Source: Cellulosimicrobium funkei
GTDB taxonomy: Bacteria > Actinomycetota > Actinomycetes > Actinomycetales > Cellulomonadaceae
Direction of reading: 5' to 3'
Length of the DNA stretch: 64,000 nt
Assembly: GCF_004519295.1 (NCBI RefSeq)
Contig: NZ_SOZH01000010.1
Location: forward strand, 124,001-188,000
The translations under genes and the position numbers were made by a program. The notes below the pieces were generated by a model that was given only the letters and a program-made list of their open reading frames with translations, did no database searches and was not told the origin of the DNA. Numbering within the stretch: the stretch's first letter is position 1; every line of letters starts with the position of its first letter. Positions 17,265 to 25,778 of the stretch are shown here, one piece after another.

Positions 17265-18821
17265 ATGAGCCCAACCCCTGCGAACACCCCGAACCCCACC
17301 TCGGCTCAGGACGAGCCGACCGGCGCGACGCGGGACATCGCGAGCGACGTCGTGGCGCGGGTGCTCGCTCGGGCCGGGACGGCACGCGCCGAGGGCGGCA
17401 CGGTCCACACGGAGCACGACGGCGAGCAGCTCGAGCTCGAGGAGCGCAGCGCGCTGCGCCGCGTCGTCGGCCTGTCGACCGAGCTCGAGGACGTCACCGA
17501 GGTCGAGTACCGGCAGCTGCGCCTCGAGAAGGTCGTGCTCGTCGGGCTCTGGAGCCCCGGCTCCGACCCGCGCGAGGACGGCGCGCCCACGTCCGCCGAG
17601 GAGGCCGAGATCTCGCTGCGCGAGCTCGCCGCCCTCGCGGAGACCGCGGGCTCGCAGGTGCTCGACGGCGTGATCCAGCGCCGCGCGAAGCCCGACCCGG
17701 GCACGTACCTGGGCTCCGGCAAGGCCGCGCAGCTCGCCGACGTCGTCGCCGCCAGCGGCGCGGACACGGTCGTGATCGACGGCGAGCTCGCTCCCTCCCA
17801 GCGGCGCGCGCTCGAGGACATCGTCAAGGTCAAGGTGATCGACCGGACCGCCCTGATCCTCGACATCTTCGCCCAGCACGCCAAGTCGCGGGAGGGCAAG
17901 GCCCAGGTCGAGCTCGCCCAGCTCGAGTACCTCCTCCCGCGCCTGCGCGGCTGGGGCGAGTCGATGTCCCGCCAGGCGGGTGGTCAGGTCGGCGGCGCCG
18001 GCGCGGGCATGGGGTCGCGCGGTCCCGGTGAGACGAAGATCGAGCTGGACCGCCGGCGCATCCGCAACCGCATGGCCAAGCTGCGCCGCGAGATCCAGGC
18101 GATGGCCCCGGGGCGCGAGACGAAGCGCGCGTCGCGCAAGCGGCACGCCGTGCCGTCCGTCGCGATCGCGGGCTACACGAACGCGGGCAAGTCGAGCCTG
18201 CTCAACGCCATCACCGGCGCGGGCGTGCTCGTCGAGAACGCGCTGTTCGCGACGCTCGACCCCACGGTGCGCCGCACGCGCACCGAGGACGGCCGGGTCT
18301 ACACGCTCGCCGACACCGTCGGGTTCGTGCGCGCGCTGCCGCACCAGCTCGTCGAGGCGTTCCGCTCGACGCTCGAGGAGGTCGGCGACGCCGACCTGCT
18401 GCTGCACGTGGTGGACGCCTCGCACCCGGACCCGGAGGGCCAGATCGCGGCGGTGCGCCACGTGCTGGCCGACATCCCGGGCGTGGAGGACGTGCCCGAG
18501 GTGATCGTGCTCAACAAGGCGGACCTCGCCGACCCGGAGACGATCGCACGCATCCGGCTGCGCGAACGCCGCACGGTCGTCGTGTCGGCGCACACGGGCG
18601 AGGGGATCGAGCACCTGCGCGAGCTCATCGCACACGAGCTCCCGCGCCCGGACGTGGAGATCGACGTCGTCGTGCCGTACCACCGGGGCGACCTCGTGCA
18701 CCGCGTCCACACCGAGGGCGAGATCGACCACGAGGAGCACACGCCCGAGGGCACGCTCCTGCGCGGCCGCGTCGCCCAGGCGCTCGCGACGGAGCTCGTC
18801 GGAGCCTCCGCGGCGAGCTGA
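17265..18821 (+). CDS. hflX: GTPase HflX
   Basis: 518 residues. A ribosome-associated GTPase that splits stalled or hibernating 70S ribosomes under stress. The N-terminal HflX domain includes LDGVIQRRAKPDPGTYLGSGK and the Gly-rich LPRLRGWGESMSRQAGG. The GTP-binding domain has G1 GYTNAGKSS near residue 303, DPTVRRT, DTVGF and NKAD. The C-terminus is the usual short HflX extension. The start ATG has GGAAGG 7 nt upstream. The miaB/miaA/hflX neighbourhood is widely conserved. Confidence 0.95.
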   Translation: MSPTPANTPNPTSAQDEPTGATRDIASDVVARVLARAGTARAEGGTVHTEHDGEQLELEERSALRRVVGLSTELEDVTEVEYRQLRLEKVVLVGLWSPGSDPREDGAPTSAEEAEISLRELAALAETAGSQVLDGVIQRRAKPDPGTYLGSGKAAQLADVVAASGADTVVIDGELAPSQRRALEDIVKVKVIDRTALILDIFAQHAKSREGKAQVELAQLEYLLPRLRGWGESMSRQAGGQVGGAGAGMGSRGPGETKIELDRRRIRNRMAKLRREIQAMAPGRETKRASRKRHAVPSVAIAGYTNAGKSSLLNAITGAGVLVENALFATLDPTVRRTRTEDGRVYTLADTVGFVRALPHQLVEAFRSTLEEVGDADLLLHVVDASHPDPEGQIAAVRHVLADIPGVEDVPEVIVLNKADLADPETIARIRLRERRTVVVSAHTGEGIEHLRELIAHELPRPDVEIDVVVPYHRGDLVHRVHTEGEIDHEEHTPEGTLLRGRVAQALATELVGASAAS

Positions 18822-18871
18822 GCTCCTCCCGCCGGGACGGCCGGCGGACCGGGCGGCCCGACCTCGTGGAC

Positions 18872-18901
18872 GACCCCGTGCGGCCTGCGCCGCGCGGGGT
18901 C
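18872..18901 (+). terminator. hflX terminator
   Basis: A 13-bp stem with one G-T pair, GACCCCGTGCGGC (18872-18884) with GCCGCGCGGGGTC (18889-18901), loop CTGC, followed by a modest pyrimidine run (GTCCCGTCTTC). It lies 51 nt after the hflX stop. Confidence 0.75.
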
Positions 18902-18954
18902 GTCCCGTCTTCGCCGCGTCCACAGCCCTCGCCCGCGGCGTGGGCGCCCGACCG

Positions 18955-18960
18955 TAGACT
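18955..18960 (+). promoter_or_regulatory. leaderless -10 of dinG
   Basis: TAGACT followed by 6 nt (CGTCGC) and the GTG at 18967, with no Shine-Dalgarno sequence. Confidence 0.55.
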
Positions 18961-18966
18961 CGTCGC

Positions 18967-21111
18967 GTGCCCCCCTCCACCCGAACCGCACCCGTGCCCG
19001 ACCGTCCGGACACGGAGGCGACGGGCCGGGCCGGGGCGGACGCGGCTGCGTCGGCGTCCGGCGACGTGCCCGCCGTCGAGGAGCTCCTCGACCTCGCGGT
19101 CACGCGCCTGGGCGGCGCGCGGCGCGACGGCCAGCGGACCATGGCGCGTGCCGTCACGGACGCCATCGAGGGCTCCGAGCACCTCGTGGTCCAGGCCGGG
19201 ACCGGGACGGGGAAGTCGCTCGGGTACCTCGTGCCGGCGGTGCGCCACGCGGTCGCGACCGACGAGCGCGTCGTCGTCTCGACGGCGACCCTCGCCCTCC
19301 AGCGCCAGGTCATCACGCGGGACCTCCCGCTCGTGGCCGACGCCGTCGCGGACCGCCTCCCGCGGCCCGCGTCGATCGCGCTCCTCAAGGGCTGGCACAA
19401 CTACCTGTGCGTGCACAAGATCGCGGGCGGCTACCCCGCGGACGAGCCCACGCTCTTCGACCTCCCCGGCGAGGCGGCGGGCGCCGCCGACCACCCCGCC
19501 GCGCGCGCCGGGACGAGCATGGCGGCCCTCGGCGAGCAGGTCGTGCGCCTGCGGGAGTGGGCCGACGAGACGGCCACGGGCGACCGGGACGACCTCGTCC
19601 CCGGCGTGAGCGACAAGGCGTGGCGGCAGGTCTCCGTCACGGCGCTCGAGTGCCTGGGCCAGCGCTGCCCGCTGCTCGCCGAGTGCTTCCCCGAGCGGGC
19701 GCGCGCCGCGGCGCGCGAGGCCGACGTCGTCGTGACGAACCACGCGATGCTCGGCATCGCGGCCATGGGGTCGCCCGGCGTGCTGCCCGAGCACGACGTC
19801 CTCGTCGTCGACGAGGCGCACGAGCTCGCCGACCGCGTCACGGCCGCCGCGACGGTGGACCTCTCGGTCCCGGCGATCGAGGGCGCGGCGCGCCTCGCCC
19901 GCCGCCACGGCGGGGTCACGACGGACGCGCTCGACGCCGCGTCCGCCGCGTTCGGCACGGTCGTCGGGTCGCTGCCCGCCGAGCGCTTCCCGGACGGCCT
20001 GCCCGACGCCGCGCGCTCGGCCGTCGCGGCGGTCCGGGACGCCGCGCGCGAGGTGCTCTCCACGCTCAAGCCCGAGACCGGCGTGACCAAGCCGGCCCAG
20101 CCGGACACGGGCCGGAAGATGGCGCAGTCGACGATGCTGCAGCTCTTCGAGGTCGCCGAGCGCATGGCGGCCGACCCCACGGGCCACGACGTGCTGTGGT
20201 GCTCGCGGCCCGGGGAGGGCGGCTGGTCCGGCGACCGCTTCGGCGACGGCGCGAGCCGCCTGCACGCCGCCCCGCTCGGCGTGGCGGGCCTCATCCGGAC
20301 CCACCTGCTCGCGGAGCGCACCGGCGTCTTCACGTCCGCGACGCTCGCGCTCGGCGGGAGCTTCGACGCCGTCGCGCGCACCTTCGGGCTCGGCCCCGCG
20401 GCGACGGGCGGAGCCGCGGACGCGGGCGACGGCGACGCGCCGCGCTGGCGCGGGCTCGACGTCGGGAGCCCGTTCGACTACCCGCGCCAGGGCATCCTCT
20501 ACGTCGCGAAGCGCCTGCCGACGCCCGGCCGCGAGGCGTCGACCGAGCACCAGCTCGACGAGATCGCGGCGCTCGTCGAGGCCGCCGGCGGTCGGACCCT
20601 CGGCCTGTTCTCCTCGCGGCGCGCCGCGGTGGCCGCGGCGGAGGCGATGCGCGAGCGGCTGGACGTGCCGGTCCTGTGCCAGGGCGACGACCAGCTGCCG
20701 ACCCTCGTGCGGGAGTTCGCCGAGGACCCGGCGACGTGCTTGTTCGGCACGCTGTCGCTGTGGCAGGGCGTGGACGTGCCCGGGCCGTCGTGCCAGCTCG
20801 TGCTCATCGACCGCATCCCGTTCCCGCGCCCGGACGACCCGGTGAAGTCGGCCCGGGCTCGCGCCGTCGAGGCTGCGGGCGGCAACGGGTTCATGCAGGT
20901 CTCCGCGACGCACGCGGCCCTCCTGCTCGCCCAGGGGGCCGGGCGGCTCGTGCGGTCCACGGCCGACCGCGGGGTCGTCGCGGTCCTGGACCCGCGGCTC
21001 GTGACGGCGCGCTACGGGTCCTTCCTCACGCGGTCCATGCCGGGGTTCTGGCAGACGACCGACCGCGACGTGGCCACCGCTGCGCTCCGCCGCCTCGCCG
21101 CCCTAGGCTGA
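18967..21111 (+). CDS. dinG: ATP-dependent DNA helicase, DinG/XPD family
   Basis: 714 residues. A superfamily 2 helicase that unwinds DNA 5'-to-3' and resolves R-loops or D-loops. Walker A QAGTGTGKS spans about 76-84 and the DEAH box is at 282-285. Four Cys suited to an Fe-S cluster are at 148, 229, 234 and 240 (NYLC, LECLGQRCPLLAEC). Motif VI reads QGAGRLVRSTADRGV. No LexA box is visible upstream, so SOS control, known for E. coli dinG, is not indicated here. The GTG start is leaderless in appearance. Confidence 0.93.
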   Translation: MPPSTRTAPVPDRPDTEATGRAGADAAASASGDVPAVEELLDLAVTRLGGARRDGQRTMARAVTDAIEGSEHLVVQAGTGTGKSLGYLVPAVRHAVATDERVVVSTATLALQRQVITRDLPLVADAVADRLPRPASIALLKGWHNYLCVHKIAGGYPADEPTLFDLPGEAAGAADHPAARAGTSMAALGEQVVRLREWADETATGDRDDLVPGVSDKAWRQVSVTALECLGQRCPLLAECFPERARAAAREADVVVTNHAMLGIAAMGSPGVLPEHDVLVVDEAHELADRVTAAATVDLSVPAIEGAARLARRHGGVTTDALDAASAAFGTVVGSLPAERFPDGLPDAARSAVAAVRDAAREVLSTLKPETGVTKPAQPDTGRKMAQSTMLQLFEVAERMAADPTGHDVLWCSRPGEGGWSGDRFGDGASRLHAAPLGVAGLIRTHLLAERTGVFTSATLALGGSFDAVARTFGLGPAATGGAADAGDGDAPRWRGLDVGSPFDYPRQGILYVAKRLPTPGREASTEHQLDEIAALVEAAGGRTLGLFSSRRAAVAAAEAMRERLDVPVLCQGDDQLPTLVREFAEDPATCLFGTLSLWQGVDVPGPSCQLVLIDRIPFPRPDDPVKSARARAVEAAGGNGFMQVSATHAALLLAQGAGRLVRSTADRGVVAVLDPRLVTARYGSFLTRSMPGFWQTTDRDVATAALRRLAALG

Positions 21112-21140
21112 GCCCTTTCCAGCGACTTCACGGAGGCGAC

Positions 21141-22148
21141 ATGACGAGCACGTCACCGCAGGGCACCGGCGACGCGACCACGGGCGGTCTGGGAGGGGGA
21201 GCGCGGACGACGAAGCTCGCGATCGTCGGCGCCGGTGCCGTCGGATCGACGCTGGCCTACGCCGCGCTCATGCGCGGCGCGGCGCGCACGGTGGCGCTCC
21301 TCGACGTCAACCGCGCGAAGGTCGAGGCCGAGGTCCTCGACCTCCAGCACGGCATCCAGTTCATGCCCATGGCGCGCGTCGAGGGGTCCGACGACGTCGC
21401 GGTGTGCGCGGGGGCCGACGTCGTCGTGGTCACGGCCGGCGCCAAGCAGAAGCCGGGCCAGACGCGTCTCGACCTCGCCGAGGGCACGATCGGGCTCATG
21501 CGGACGATCCTCCCGGGCCTCGTGGAGGTCGCCCCGGACGCCGTCTACGTCATGGTGACCAACCCGGTCGACATCGTCACGTACGCGGCGCTCAAGTTCT
21601 CGGGGCTGCCCCCGACCCAGCTCTTCGGCAGCGGCACCGTGCTCGACTCCTCGCGGCTGCGGTTCCTCGTGGCGCAGCACTGCGGCGTCGCGGTGCAGAA
21701 CGTGCACGCGTACATCGCGGGGGAGCACGGCGACAGCGAGATCCCGCTCTGGAGCTCCGCGACGATCGGCGGTGCGCCGCTGCTCGAGTGGCAGGGCATC
21801 GGCGGTCGGGGACCGCTCACGGGCGACGTGCGCGACGAGATCGCGCGGGAGGTCGTGCAGTCGGCCTACCGGATCATCGAGGGCAAGGGCGCGACCAACT
21901 ACGCGGTCGGGCTCGCGGGCACCCGGATCATCGAGGCGGTGCTCGCCGACGAGCACCGGGTGCTGCCCGTGTCGACGCTCCTCGACGGCATCTACGGGCT
22001 CGAGGACGTCTGCCTGTCGCTCCCGACGCTCGTCGACCGCCGGGGCGCGACGGAGCGCGTCGAGGTCCCGCTCGCGGACGACGAGCTCGCGGGCCTGCGC
22101 TCGTCCGCGGAGTCGCTGCGCGCGGTCGCGCGACGCTTCGGGCTCTGA
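21141..22148 (+). CDS. ldh: L-lactate dehydrogenase
   Basis: 335 residues. NAD-dependent interconversion of pyruvate and lactate. The Rossmann GAGAVGS lies near residue 30. The specificity loop KQKPGQTRLDLAE has Gln where malate dehydrogenases have Arg, which supports lactate. The catalytic His is in GEHGDSEIPLWS. The first 24 residues are a low-complexity extension. ATG at 21141 with CGGAGG upstream. It follows dinG by 29 bp and converges on lexA, separated by a strong hairpin. Confidence 0.95.
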   Translation: MTSTSPQGTGDATTGGLGGGARTTKLAIVGAGAVGSTLAYAALMRGAARTVALLDVNRAKVEAEVLDLQHGIQFMPMARVEGSDDVAVCAGADVVVVTAGAKQKPGQTRLDLAEGTIGLMRTILPGLVEVAPDAVYVMVTNPVDIVTYAALKFSGLPPTQLFGSGTVLDSSRLRFLVAQHCGVAVQNVHAYIAGEHGDSEIPLWSSATIGGAPLLEWQGIGGRGPLTGDVRDEIAREVVQSAYRIIEGKGATNYAVGLAGTRIIEAVLADEHRVLPVSTLLDGIYGLEDVCLSLPTLVDRRGATERVEVPLADDELAGLRSSAESLRAVARRFGL

Positions 22149-22175
22149 GCCCGCGGGCCCGTCGGGCCTGGCACG

Positions 22176-22213
22176 ACGAGAGCCGGGCGGTCGAGGGACC
22201 GCCCGGCTCTCGT
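22176..22213. terminator. bidirectional terminator between ldh and lexA
   Basis: A perfect 17-bp stem (22176-22192 with 22197-22213) and a GAGG tetraloop, 28 nt after the ldh stop and 50 bp beyond the lexA stop. It can serve both convergent genes. Confidence 0.85.
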
Positions 22214-22262
22214 GCTGTCCGGAGCCTGCCCGCAGGGGCGCCCGGAGCCGCTCGGGGACCGT

Positions 22263-22997
22263 TCAGAGGCTGCGCAGGACGGAGACGACGCGCCCCAGCA
22301 CCTGGGCGTCGTCGCCGGGGATCGGGTCGTACGCGGCGTTGTGCGGCATGAGCCAGACATGGCCGTCGGCGCGCCGCAGGCTCTTCACGGTGGCCTCGCC
22401 GTCGATCATCGCGGCCACGATCTCGCCGTTCTCCGCGACCGGCTGGCGCCGCACGACGACCCAGTCGCCGTCGCAGATCGCGGCGTCGATCATCGAGTCG
22501 CCCTGCACGCGCAGGAGGAAGAGCTCTCCCTCGCCGACGAGCTGGCGCGGCAGCGGGAAGACGTCCTCCACGACCTGCTCCGCGAGGATCGGGCCACCGG
22601 CGGCGATACGGCCGACGACGGGGACGTACGACGGCGCGGGGTGGGCCTCGTCGTACGCCGGCTCGGGGGCCGTGCCAGCTGGCGCGAGCGGGGTCGCGCG
22701 GCGGGCGTCGTCGGGCTGGACCACCTCGATGGCGCGCGGACGGTTCGGGTCGCGCCGCAGGAACCCCTTGCGCTCGAGCGTGGTGAGCTGGTGCTTGACG
22801 GAGGACGGGCTCGTGAGCCCGACGGCCTCGCCGATCTCGCGCATGCTCGGCGGGTAGCCGCGCTGCTCGACGCACGCGCGGATGGTCTCGAGCACGAGCC
22901 GCTGGCGCGGGGTGAGCCCGTCACCCCCTGCCGACCCGTCCGGCAGCTCGCGCACCTCGGCGAGCCCCCGTGCCCTGTCCGTGCCTCGTCCCGCCAT
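22263..22997 (-). CDS. lexA: SOS repressor LexA
   Basis: 244 residues. The N-terminal winged helix (30-92) shows [21 protein letters not shown] and the recognition helix region SPSSVKHQL. The cleavage site is Ala133-Gly134 (GRIAAGGPI). The catalytic dyad is Ser168 (GDSM) and Lys205 (ATVKSL). RecA filaments trigger self-cleavage and derepress SOS genes. The ATG at 22997 gives a normal N-terminus; a longer reading to 23156 adds only low-complexity sequence. Three LexA-box-like sites lie upstream, consistent with autoregulation and control of the divergent LysM gene. Confidence 0.97.
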   Translation of the reverse strand: MAGRGTDRARGLAEVRELPDGSAGGDGLTPRQRLVLETIRACVEQRGYPPSMREIGEAVGLTSPSSVKHQLTTLERKGFLRRDPNRPRAIEVVQPDDARRATPLAPAGTAPEPAYDEAHPAPSYVPVVGRIAAGGPILAEQVVEDVFPLPRQLVGEGELFLLRVQGDSMIDAAICDGDWVVVRRQPVAENGEIVAAMIDGEATVKSLRRADGHVWLMPHNAAYDPIPGDDAQVLGRVVSVLRSL

Positions 22998-23159
22998 GGT
23001 CGCTCCGCCCTCGTCCGTCGCGTGCCGCCGGCGCCAGCCGGGCCTGCGGCCTCCCCTCCCCGGAGCGTGCGCCCCGGGAGCTCGGTCGCCCCTCCGGGTC
23101 CGAGCGGACATGTCCGGCGAACCGACCTGAGCCCAGGCTAGGGGAGGATGCGACACGAA

Positions 23160-23175
23160 TCAAACACCTGTTCGA
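23160..23175. promoter_or_regulatory. LexA box 1 (lexA / LysM intergenic)
   Basis: TCAAACACCTGTTCGA differs from the consensus TCGAACRNNYGTTCGA at one base. It is nearest lexA, about 163 bp before its ATG. Confidence 0.75.
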
Positions 23176-23212
23176 GCATGTCTCGACTCTGTCGGTCGTT
23201 CGTGATAGACCT

Positions 23213-23243
23213 TCGTACAGATGTTCTACGTACAGGTGTTCGA
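23213..23243. promoter_or_regulatory. tandem LexA-like boxes 2 and 3 (LysM-gene side)
   Basis: TCGTACAGATGTTCTA (23213-23228) and ACGTACAGGTGTTCGA (23228-23243) each match the SOS consensus at 14 of 16 positions and share one base, so they lie 15 bp apart. They sit about 90-120 bp before the LysM gene start, suitable for repressing it. Confidence 0.65.
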
Positions 23244-23333
23244 CCGCAGCGGGTCGGCGTGGAGATGAGACGGGCACGCGGGTCCGATCGACCGGGGAAG
23301 GCGATCGGGCTCGCGGGCCGGGACGGAGGGGAC

Positions 23334-23708
23334 ATGGACACGGTGGCGATGGCGACGGCAGCGCCGCCCGCGCTCGGGCGGGGCGTTGCGGCGGAGCGAG
23401 GCGTGCGCCCGCAGGCACCGCTGCGGCTCACGCGACGCGGCCGTGCGGTCCTCGTGCTCCTGGTGGCTCTCGTGCTCGTCCTCGCGGCGCGCGTCGGCCT
23501 GGCCGTGGCGGGCGGGCCCGGGGAGCCGGTCGAGGTCCGGGTCCACGTCGTGAGCACGGGGGAGACCCTGTGGGAGCTCGCCCAGGGCGTCGCGGCCCCG
23601 GGTGAGGACCTCCGTGAGGTGGTCAGCGGGCTCGTGGAGCTGAACGGCCTGTCGTCGTCCGGCGTGCAGGCTGGCCAGACCATCCTGCTTCCGGTCGCTG
23701 AGCGGTGA
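23334..23708 (+). CDS. membrane-anchored LysM protein, probable SOS-induced division inhibitor (YneA/ChiZ-like)
   Basis: 124 residues. One transmembrane segment (about 40-63, RAVLVLLVALVLVLAARVGLA) precedes a C-terminal LysM domain (about 70-122), with VHVVSTGETLWELAQ and VELNGLSSSGVQAGQTILLP. The ATG at 23334 is preceded by GGAGGGG; an ATG at 23265 is possible but lacks a good ribosome site. Divergence from lexA, flanking LexA boxes and the nrdR neighbour reproduce the layout of Bacillus yneA and mycobacterial Rv2719c/chiZ, SOS genes that delay septation. Function is inferred from that context. Confidence 0.8.
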   Translation: MDTVAMATAAPPALGRGVAAERGVRPQAPLRLTRRGRAVLVLLVALVLVLAARVGLAVAGGPGEPVEVRVHVVSTGETLWELAQGVAAPGEDLREVVSGLVELNGLSSSGVQAGQTILLPVAER

Positions 23709-23782
23709 CGCGGCGCTCGGGCGCGGTCCAGGTCCTGTGACGCAGCACACGGTGCCGACGCGCGACAGGCTGCGGCCGAGGG

Positions 23783-23814
23783 TTGCGCCGGTGCCTTAGG
23801 TCCGCCTAAGTTAG
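23783..23814 (+). promoter_or_regulatory. DtxR/IdeR-like iron box overlapping a promoter
   Basis: The 19-mer at 23796-23814 matches the iron-box consensus TWAGGTWAGSCTWACCTWA at 14 positions. Its core CTTAGG-TCCG-CCTAAG (23795-23810) is perfectly palindromic. A -35 TTGCGC (23783-23788) and -10 TAAGTT (23807-23812) with an 18-bp spacer overlap it, so an iron-loaded repressor would block transcription. Confidence 0.6.
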
Positions 23815-23818
23815 TATC

Positions 23819-23970
23819 ACCTCACACGCCGGCTGGGGGGCTGGGCGGACGAGGCGAGGAGTGTGCGGACCACCGCGACTCCTGTGCACGTCGCCGCGCG
23901 CGAGGCGAGTCGCGCGCGAGATGGGGACGGGGGCGTCCCGACGGGGGCGGTCGACTTCGACCGCCCCCGT
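23819..23970 (+). ncRNA. candidate iron-regulated small RNA
   Basis: The predicted start (about 23819, 7 nt after the -10) and the strong terminator ending at 23970 define a transcript of about 150 nt. It has no good open frame with a ribosome site. It contains self-pairing GC arms such as CGCGCG around 23895-23922. IdeR-controlled sRNAs are known in mycobacteria (MrsI); no sequence relation is claimed. Both ends are predicted and expression is untested. Confidence 0.4.
23941..23970 (+). terminator. strong terminator after the iron-box transcript
   Basis: A perfect 14-bp stem, ACGGGGGCGGTCGA (23941-23954) with TCGACCGCCCCCGT (23957-23970), then TCTGCTGT. It would isolate nrdR from upstream transcription. 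Confidence 0.75.
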
Positions 23971-24004
23971 TCTGCTGTCCGGGGCCGGGTGCGCCGTCGG
24001 CGTG

Positions 24005-24040
24005 TTGCACCGCGTGCCTGCGACGACATACGTTCGTCGC
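24005..24040 (+). promoter_or_regulatory. nrdR promoter with inverted repeat at the -10
   Basis: -35 TTGCAC (24005-24010), 18-bp spacer and -10 TACGTT (24029-24034). The repeat GCGACGA (24020-24026) and TCGTCGC (24034-24040) brackets the -10 like an operator. A second perfect 10-bp hairpin follows at 24036-24059, just before the ribosome site GGAGGAG (24064-24070). Confidence 0.55.
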
Positions 24041-24076
24041 GCCGACCTGTCGGCGCGACCCGCGGAGGAGCCCGCC

Positions 24077-24607
24077 ATGCACTGCCCGTTCTGCCGTCAC
24101 GCGGACTCCCGCGTCGTCGACTCCCGCACGTCCGACGACGGTGCCTCCATCCGCCGGCGACGCCAGTGCCCGGAGTGCAACCGCCGCTTCACCACGATCG
24201 AGACCGCCAGCCTGTCCGTGGTCAAGCGGTCCGGGGTGACCGAGCCCTTCTCGCGCGAGAAGATCGTGAACGGCGTCCGCAAGGCCTGCCAGGGGCGCCC
24301 GGTGAACGAGGACGACCTCGCCGTCCTCGCACAGCGCGTCGAGGAGACCATCCGCGCGAGCGGGAGCGCCGAGCTCGACGCCTACGAGATCGGCCTCGCG
24401 ATCCTCGGGCCGCTGCGCGAGCTCGACGAGGTCGCCTACCTGCGCTTCGCGAGCGTCTACCAGGCGTTCGACTCGCTCGAGGACTTCGAGAGCGCCATCA
24501 CGTCGCTGCGCGTCGACCGGGAGGAGCGCGAGGCGGCGGCGGGCCGTGCGGCGGCCGAGGCCGCCGACGACGCCGCGACCGACCGCGAGGCGGCACCCCA
24601 GCCCTGA
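24077..24607 (+). CDS. nrdR: transcriptional repressor NrdR
   Basis: 176 residues. NrdR senses ATP/dATP and represses ribonucleotide reductase operons. The zinc ribbon uses CPFC at 3-6 and CPEC at 31-34, followed by the FTTIE strand. An ATP-cone domain occupies about 46-136, with [15 protein letters not shown] and the C-terminal [12 protein letters not shown] 30-residue acidic/Ala tail extends past the usual end. The start is fixed by MHCPFC and the ribosome site 6 nt upstream. No nrd genes are in the window. Confidence 0.96.
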   Translation: MHCPFCRHADSRVVDSRTSDDGASIRRRRQCPECNRRFTTIETASLSVVKRSGVTEPFSREKIVNGVRKACQGRPVNEDDLAVLAQRVEETIRASGSAELDAYEIGLAILGPLRELDEVAYLRFASVYQAFDSLEDFESAITSLRVDREEREAAAGRAAAEAADDAATDREAAPQP

Positions 24608-24674
24608 CGGTCACGGGACGGTTCCGCGCCTCGTGACTCCGGCCCGAGGCTCGTGGCCCCGCAGCCGGACACGG

Positions 24675-25772
24675 TTACAGGTCGCTGGACCGCGACGCCC
24701 AGATGTTGATGCCCGTGTCCACGGGGAGGGCGTCGACGGCCGCGAGCTCCTCGGGGGAGAGGTCGGGGGCGTCGAGGGCCGCGAGGTTGTCGTCGAGCTG
24801 GCGCGTCGAGCTCGCGCCGAGCAGGACCGACGTGACGCGCTCGTCGCGCAGCGCCCAGCGGATCGCCGTGGACGCGAGCGTCCGCCCGTGGGCGCGCGCG
24901 AGCTCGTCGAGGTGGCGCACGCGGTCGAGGTTCTTCTCCGAGAGGAACGCCGGACGCAGCGGCCCGCCGCGCGCCGCGCGCGACCCGTCCGGGACCCCGT
25001 GGAGGTAGCGGTCCGTGAGCATGCCCTGGGCGAGCGGGGAGAACGCGACGACGCCGAGCCCTTCGTCGCCCGCGACGTCGAGCACGGTGGCCCCCGCCTC
25101 GTCGTGCGGGTCGGGCGCCTCGATCCACCGGTTGAGCATGGAGTAGGAGACCTGCGTGACGACGAGCTCGACCCCGACGTCGGCCGCGACCCGCAGGGCC
25201 TCACGCGTGCGCCGGGCGGAGTACGACGAGATGCCGGCGTAGCGGGCGCGCCCCGACCGGACCGCCGTCGCCAGCGCACCGATGGTCTCCTCGAGCGGGG
25301 TGGACGGGTCGTAGCGGTGCGAGTAGAAGATGTCGACGTGGTCGAGCCCGAGCCGGCGCAGCGACGCGTCGAGGGACGAGAGCAGGTACTTCCGTGACCC
25401 GCCCTCGCCGTAGGGGCCGGGTCCCATGCGGTAGCCCGCCTTGGTCGTCACGACGAGCTCGTCGCGCACGGGTCGGAGCTCGCGCGCGAGCAGCCGGCCC
25501 AGCGACTCCTCCGCAGCGCCACCGGGCGGCCCGTAGTTGTTGGCGAGGTCGAGGTGCGTCACGCCACGGTCGACGGCGTGCAGCACGATCTCGCGCTGCG
25601 TCGAGAAGGGGTCGGTGACGCCGAAGTTCTGCCAGAGCCCGAGCGCGACCTCCGGCACGCGCAGACCGCTCCGGCCGAGCGTGCGATGCGGGAGCGCGGC
25701 ACGTGCCGGCGCGGGACCGCCGGTGGCGCGGGGAGGAGCGGGGGAGGCCTGCGGCGTGGGATCGGGCGACAC
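24675..25772 (-). CDS. aldo/keto reductase (YghZ-like)
   Basis: 365 residues. An NADPH-dependent TIM-barrel oxidoreductase. The catalytic tetrad is visible as Asp and Tyr in DLANNYGPP, Lys in TTKAGYRMGPGPYG and His in IFYSHRYD. The GPYGEGGSRKYL insertion and the C-terminal SVLLGASSTRQLDDN resemble the YghZ / L-glyceraldehyde-3-phosphate reductase group. The substrate is not deducible. The first 25 residues are Pro/Ala-rich. The GTG start at 25772 is 6 nt after a minus-strand TAGCGT (25779-25784), so leaderless transcription is likely. It converges with nrdR. Confidence 0.88.
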   Translation of the reverse strand: MSPDPTPQASPAPPRATGGPAPARAALPHRTLGRSGLRVPEVALGLWQNFGVTDPFSTQREIVLHAVDRGVTHLDLANNYGPPGGAAEESLGRLLARELRPVRDELVVTTKAGYRMGPGPYGEGGSRKYLLSSLDASLRRLGLDHVDIFYSHRYDPSTPLEETIGALATAVRSGRARYAGISSYSARRTREALRVAADVGVELVVTQVSYSMLNRWIEAPDPHDEAGATVLDVAGDEGLGVVAFSPLAQGMLTDRYLHGVPDGSRAARGGPLRPAFLSEKNLDRVRHLDELARAHGRTLASTAIRWALRDERVTSVLLGASSTRQLDDNLAALDAPDLSPEELAAVDALPVDTGINIWASRSSDL

Positions 25773-25778
25773 GTCCCG

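Larger units (their letters stand above)
23709..24076. other. 368-bp intergenic region holding an iron-box promoter, a terminator and the nrdR promoter
   Basis: No convincing coding region is seen here. A frame in phase with nrdR is open upstream to 23861, but NrdR proteins begin at MHCPFC. The region contains a DtxR/IdeR-like box, a candidate short transcript and its terminator, then a separate nrdR promoter; each is listed below. Confidence 0.7.

Noticed and set aside
22998-23156. 53-residue N-terminal extension of LexA
   Set aside because: Low-complexity Arg/Gly/Pro sequence with no homology to LexA; the ATG at 22997 gives the normal length.
24020-24040. Possible fourth LexA box at the nrdR promoter
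   Set aside because: The spacing between the half-sites is wrong by one base and the left half reads CGACGA rather than CGAAC. It was kept only as an inverted repeat of unknown function.
23861-24076. Upstream extension of nrdR in the same frame
   Set aside because: NrdR proteins start at the zinc ribbon MHCPFC, and a good ribosome site lies directly before 24077. The extension crosses a terminator and the nrdR promoter.
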